Of a stretch of 64,000 bases of DNA, positions 60,776 through 64,000 are shown piece after piece. A program made the position numbers and the translations under genes. This stretch comes from Brachionus koreanus (Eukaryota > Rotifera > Eurotatoria > Ploima > Brachionidae), in assembly GCA_016987375.1 (NCBI GenBank), contig PJRA01000509.1:1222295-1286294 (forward strand), in the 5' to 3' direction. The first letter of the stretch is position 1, and every line of letters starts with the position of its first letter. The notes below the pieces were generated by a model. The model saw only the letters and a list, made by a program, of their open reading frames with translations, was not told the DNA's origin and searched no databases.

Positions 60776-61759
60776 TTAGTACTCACCATCATCATTATCA
60801 TCATAGTTATCATAATCATCATCACTATCGCTATCAGGCCAATGATTAGAAATAAACAAGCTATAAAGAAGAGTGCCTAAAATTGATCCTATTAAAGGAG
60901 CAATTATTGGAATCCAAAAAAAATAATGGCCAGCTGTGAAAGGCTTCCATCCCCAGCCGGCAATTGAAGTAAATATCCTAGGAGCTAAATCTCTCGCAGG
61001 ATTAACGGCAAATCCACAATTATAGCCAAATGAAGTGCCAATAACTGTTAAAGATATCCCAATTAATAAGGCTGTTTTCTCATTCGCCAAATCATTATTA
61101 CGTTTATCTGTAACTCCTAAAATAGTAATAATAAAAAGTGCTGTTGAAAATAGTTGATCCAAAAACATGTTGATAGTATTTGCTTCGTATAAATCGGTAG
61201 GATATGTAGCAAATATACCAGCCATTGTAATTGAATGCATACCATTTTTGAAGCTTGAAATATTGTCATAATATACCACGAATACCATTAGCGCTGCAAA
61301 AAATGAACCGATGCATTGGGCCAATGTGAATAATAAAAATTTTAAAAAGTTAATGCGACCAAGAAGTAGCATACTTAATGAGACCGCTGGGTTCAAATGG
61401 CCACCCGATATTCTGCCAACTACTAGAATTGCCAAAGCTAATCCAAGACCAAATGATAAATTTACTGCTAAAAAACTTTTACGGCCAGCAAAAACATATT
61501 GAGCCACAGAGCCTAATCCAAATGAGATAAAAAAAAATGTTCCAAAAACTTCGGCTAGAAATTGCCGAAATAACAAATTTTTGACACTTAAAATAGAACG
61601 AAGTTTTGTTATCATTTGTTTCCATATTAACCCAAGCTTGCTCATATTTTCATTTAAATTAGCCAAGCTATTATAAAAAGTTAATGATTCATCAGTTGAG
61701 CCGAACTCAGCGTAATCAGATATTTTTTTAAAAGGCAGTCTTCTTGAATTTGAATGCAT
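60776..61759 (-). CDS. Aquaglyceroporin (AQP3/7/9/10 type), 327 aa
   Basis: Six hydrophobic helices in the major intrinsic protein pattern. NPA1 is in SGGHLNPAVSL (Asn123) and NPA2 in GFAVNPARDLAPR (Asn253). The Asp257 straight after NPAR is the glycerol-channel signature, and Phe250 stands where human AQP3 has Tyr. Motifs FGTFFFISFGLGSVAQ, GIFATYP, VIGTSFGYN and IPIIAPLIGSILG align with AQP3. The channel should pass water, glycerol and perhaps urea across the plasma membrane. An N-terminal extension of about 60 residues precedes helix 1. The C-terminus is a highly acidic Asp/Tyr-rich tail (DSDSDDDYDNYDDNDDGEY). The last codons (GGTGAGTAC then TAA) coincide with a consensus splice donor, so a further exon cannot be excluded. 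Confidence 0.92.
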   Translation of the reverse strand: MHSNSRRLPFKKISDYAEFGSTDESLTFYNSLANLNENMSKLGLIWKQMITKLRSILSVKNLLFRQFLAEVFGTFFFISFGLGSVAQYVFAGRKSFLAVNLSFGLGLALAILVVGRISGGHLNPAVSLSMLLLGRINFLKFLLFTLAQCIGSFFAALMVFVVYYDNISSFKNGMHSITMAGIFATYPTDLYEANTINMFLDQLFSTALFIITILGVTDKRNNDLANEKTALLIGISLTVIGTSFGYNCGFAVNPARDLAPRIFTSIAGWGWKPFTAGHYFFWIPIIAPLIGSILGTLLYSLFISNHWPDSDSDDDYDNYDDNDDGEY

Positions 61760-62414
61760 TTTTTTAAACTCAAAATCTAATTTATTTTAAAAAAAATCTC
61801 GTTTTATAGCAAATTATTTAATTAATTGTATGATTGAAGCCTTTTAAAATTTGTCTCGCTTATCTGGTTTTAATCAAAGTTTAAGTGTAAACAAACTTAA
61901 TAATTTAATCTTTATTGTCTGCTCAATTTTGTTTTTGTTTTATATTTGGACTAAGCACCATCATCCATAAGTTACATTTAATGAGTTTTAGCGAGAAAAA
62001 ATTTATTACTTTCAAATAAAAGAGATAAAAATTGTTTTATTTTTAAAAATAATGCTTTATAAACTGAGAAATTTAAATTAACAAGTCCAATTTAGGATGA
62101 TAACAATTTGATTTTTCAGAGTAATTTTCGAAGATACAAATTTTTTGAAGGATAAAGTTAAAAAAGTTTTTTTTAGTGTTTGAAATTTTATTTAATGTAT
62201 ATTTCCCAAATCATGAACCTTTGTCTCAGAAATTTTTAGTTTTTAAAAACAAAAAATCTTTAAATCTGATTATGTTTTTGGACTCAAAAATGAAAGTTGA
62301 TGTGCCTGACTAGAACTCATTATTTTGGAAACTAAACCAGGACAGTTATTTAAAAACTATAGCTTAAAATTATTTTTAAAATTTTAAGAACTGTTTTTAT
62401 TTCCAAAAATTTAA
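61760..62414. promoter_or_regulatory. Upstream flank of the aquaporin gene
   Basis: Should include the aquaporin promoter and 5' UTR; no specific element can be distinguished in the AT-rich sequence. Confidence 0.3.
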
Positions 62415-62590
62415 GGCAGAATGTAAATAATTTAATTTTACATTTTTATATTTTGCAAAAATTTTTAATTTTCTTTCCTTAATTATTTAATTATCAAAAT
62501 GCAAAATTTAAATTACCTAAAATATTGCATAAATATTTTGGAAAATATACAAATGAAAATGTATATGATAAATTATTTGCAATAATGGTC
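62415..62590. mobile_element. Palindromic MITE, copy 3 (degenerate)
   Basis: Begins GGCAGAATGTAAATAATTT, continues TTTTACATTTTTATATTTT and ends with an inverted counterpart (AAATGAAAATGTATATGATAAATTATTT). It shares sequence and length with copies 1 and 2 but has more substitutions. The flanks no longer show a convincing 8-bp duplication. Confidence 0.7.
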
Positions 62591-63024
62591 GTTTTAATTA
62601 TATTAAATCAAATGATTAGATCATTTTAATAGTTAATTAAAATTAAAATGTAAACAGAATAATTAGTAAATAGTTTCAATTTTTATTCTTTATATGGTTA
62701 ATATCATAAAATTCTATTATAGTATTTTGTGTTCTAACAAATAAAAGATACATCTAGTTTCAAATAAAATAGTAAAATTAATTGTTTTATTTATCTAGTT
62801 TGATTAAAATTTTGTCAAAATAACTAAGAATAACTTTGTTTTTAAAAGAGTATAAAAAAATAGATAACATAAAAATCATTTCACTTTTTACATTTGGGCA
62901 TTTGATTTAAATATTTTTTAATTAGATTGGTAATTAGAAGAATAAAAAATTAAAAATACAAGAATATATAGAATATTGGCTTTATTTAATAAATCATTAA
63001 AATATCCTTTGATCATTTTTGTGT

Positions 63025-63520
63025 TGTTCAATGGTTAGACCTGGAAAATGCTTTCAGTGTTTGGTGTCCTTATTTAGAAAAATACATAAATGATCTTTAG
63101 AGAATTCAACGAAGAGCAATAAAGCTGATTAAAAAGCTTGAATATAAAAGGATTAAGAGGTCATCTAATTCAGATATAAAAATTGGTGATCAAATTGAAT
63201 TCAATAAAGGAAACAATTACAATCTTGACACAAAACCTGGTAGCCGAAGATAAGAATTGCGGAGAAATAGCTTGCGTCTAACACGTGAACGAAAAAAGAA
63301 CTGTCTTCCGAAACTTTTTTCCGGAATGGATGGAATAAACTCCTGGAATATTTATATTTATATTTGAATGCAAATAACTTAAATAGTTTCAAGAGAAGCT
63401 TGATGGTTAAATGGTAAAACAAAATAGAAATGACTTCTAAACTCTTTAAAGCTATGCTTAGATAGCATCTAAACTGCAGTTTAACCAATGTATTATTAGT
63501 ATTACTACTACTACATAACC
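63025..63520 (+). mobile_element. LINE 3'-end relic with ACT tail
   Basis: Plus-strand frames read LEYALSVWCPYLEKYIND, IQRRAIKLIKKLEYKRIK, then decayed C-terminal pieces (CLPKLFSGMDG, LNSFKRSLM). It ends in ATTACTACTACTACATAA at about 63499-63518. Same family pattern as the relics at 2.6, 12, 16, 23 and 41 kb. Confidence 0.75.
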
Positions 63521-64000
63521 AGTTGGATGATAAAAGTTGATAGCTACTATGTTTTAAGCCCTAAATAAATAAAATCAATCAACTTTTCTCTCAAATAAGC
63601 AAATTTTAATATTATTTTTAAAGTTTTTCAAGTTTTTATTTTCTTAAAATTTTTTTCTATTAATTATTAAGCTTTCTTATCTTTTATTTAAAAAATATGC
63701 TTAAATAACAAAATCAAAAAAATTTTATCTTTTTTTTCAACTTAAAAAATTTGAACTTAAATTTATATTTTAAATAAATAATAATATAATATTAAAAAAT
63801 CTTAAAATATTTTTATTTTAGTTTTTTTCAAATTTTGAATAAAGGTCATTTTAAATGAGTAATTTTTATTTTTTGTTATTTTGATATTCATTTTTTTGAC
63901 AAAAAAAATTATTATTATTTGTTTTCATAGACAAATATAGTACCGAATCGTTTAAACAAAAGAACAGATTTCATAAACTGGTTTCACACACTTAATTTGA
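63521..64000. other. AT-rich end of window
   Basis: No gene or repeat recognised up to the window edge. Confidence 0.4.

Overview
Eukaryotic nuclear DNA, strongly AT-rich, with many spliced genes whose introns are mostly 50-70 bp, a few introns of 1.4-2.1 kb, and many dead transposable elements. The gene set is metazoan (MALT1 paracaspase, TNPO3, BLCAP, PTRHD1, CFAP276, aquaglyceroporin, CUB and SUEL-lectin receptors). Lineage-expanded Roc-COR/TIR proteins, tiny introns and high AT suggest a rotifer, most likely a monogonont such as Brachionus. That taxonomic call is inference. Exon models were assembled by hand from GT/AG sites and codon phase, so boundaries may be off by a base or so.

Layout. 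1-720: reverse transcriptase relic and a dispersed repeat. 1033-7884 (-): LRR/EF-hand/Roc/COR/TIR-TIR protein. 8964-11370 (-): three poorly resolved pieces (orphan exons, an MBT half-domain, the 3' part of a membrane protein). 11.6-12.7 kb: LINE relic with a large inverted duplication. 12804-17624 (-): nine-exon protein carrying a degenerate Roc, a dynein-stalk-like domain and a COR domain. 19124-19787: DNA transposon with 50-bp inverted ends. 20641-21660 (-): secreted chlorophyllase-like hydrolase. 24650-29000 (-): TNPO3. 30942-33459 (-): MALT1. 35101-35724 (+): BLCAP and PTRHD1 overlapping by one base. 36539-43717 (-) and 54777-58814 (+): two paralogous SUEL-CUB-transmembrane receptors with the same four-exon plan, and CFAP276 (48513-49128, +) between them. 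60776-61759 (-): aquaglyceroporin. The right end is intergenic with MITE and LINE relics.

Themes. Innate-immune-type signalling recurs (TIR-Roc-COR, second Roc-COR, MALT1), but these genes do not form an operon and a shared pathway is only a suggestion. The most unusual items are the dynein-stalk insertion in a Roc-COR protein, the BLCAP-PTRHD1 stop/start overlap with no other ATG between the two starts, the EF-hand inside the TIR-Roc-COR repeats, and a MITE inserted independently in the equivalent intron of both receptor paralogues. No tRNA, rRNA or CRISPR was seen.
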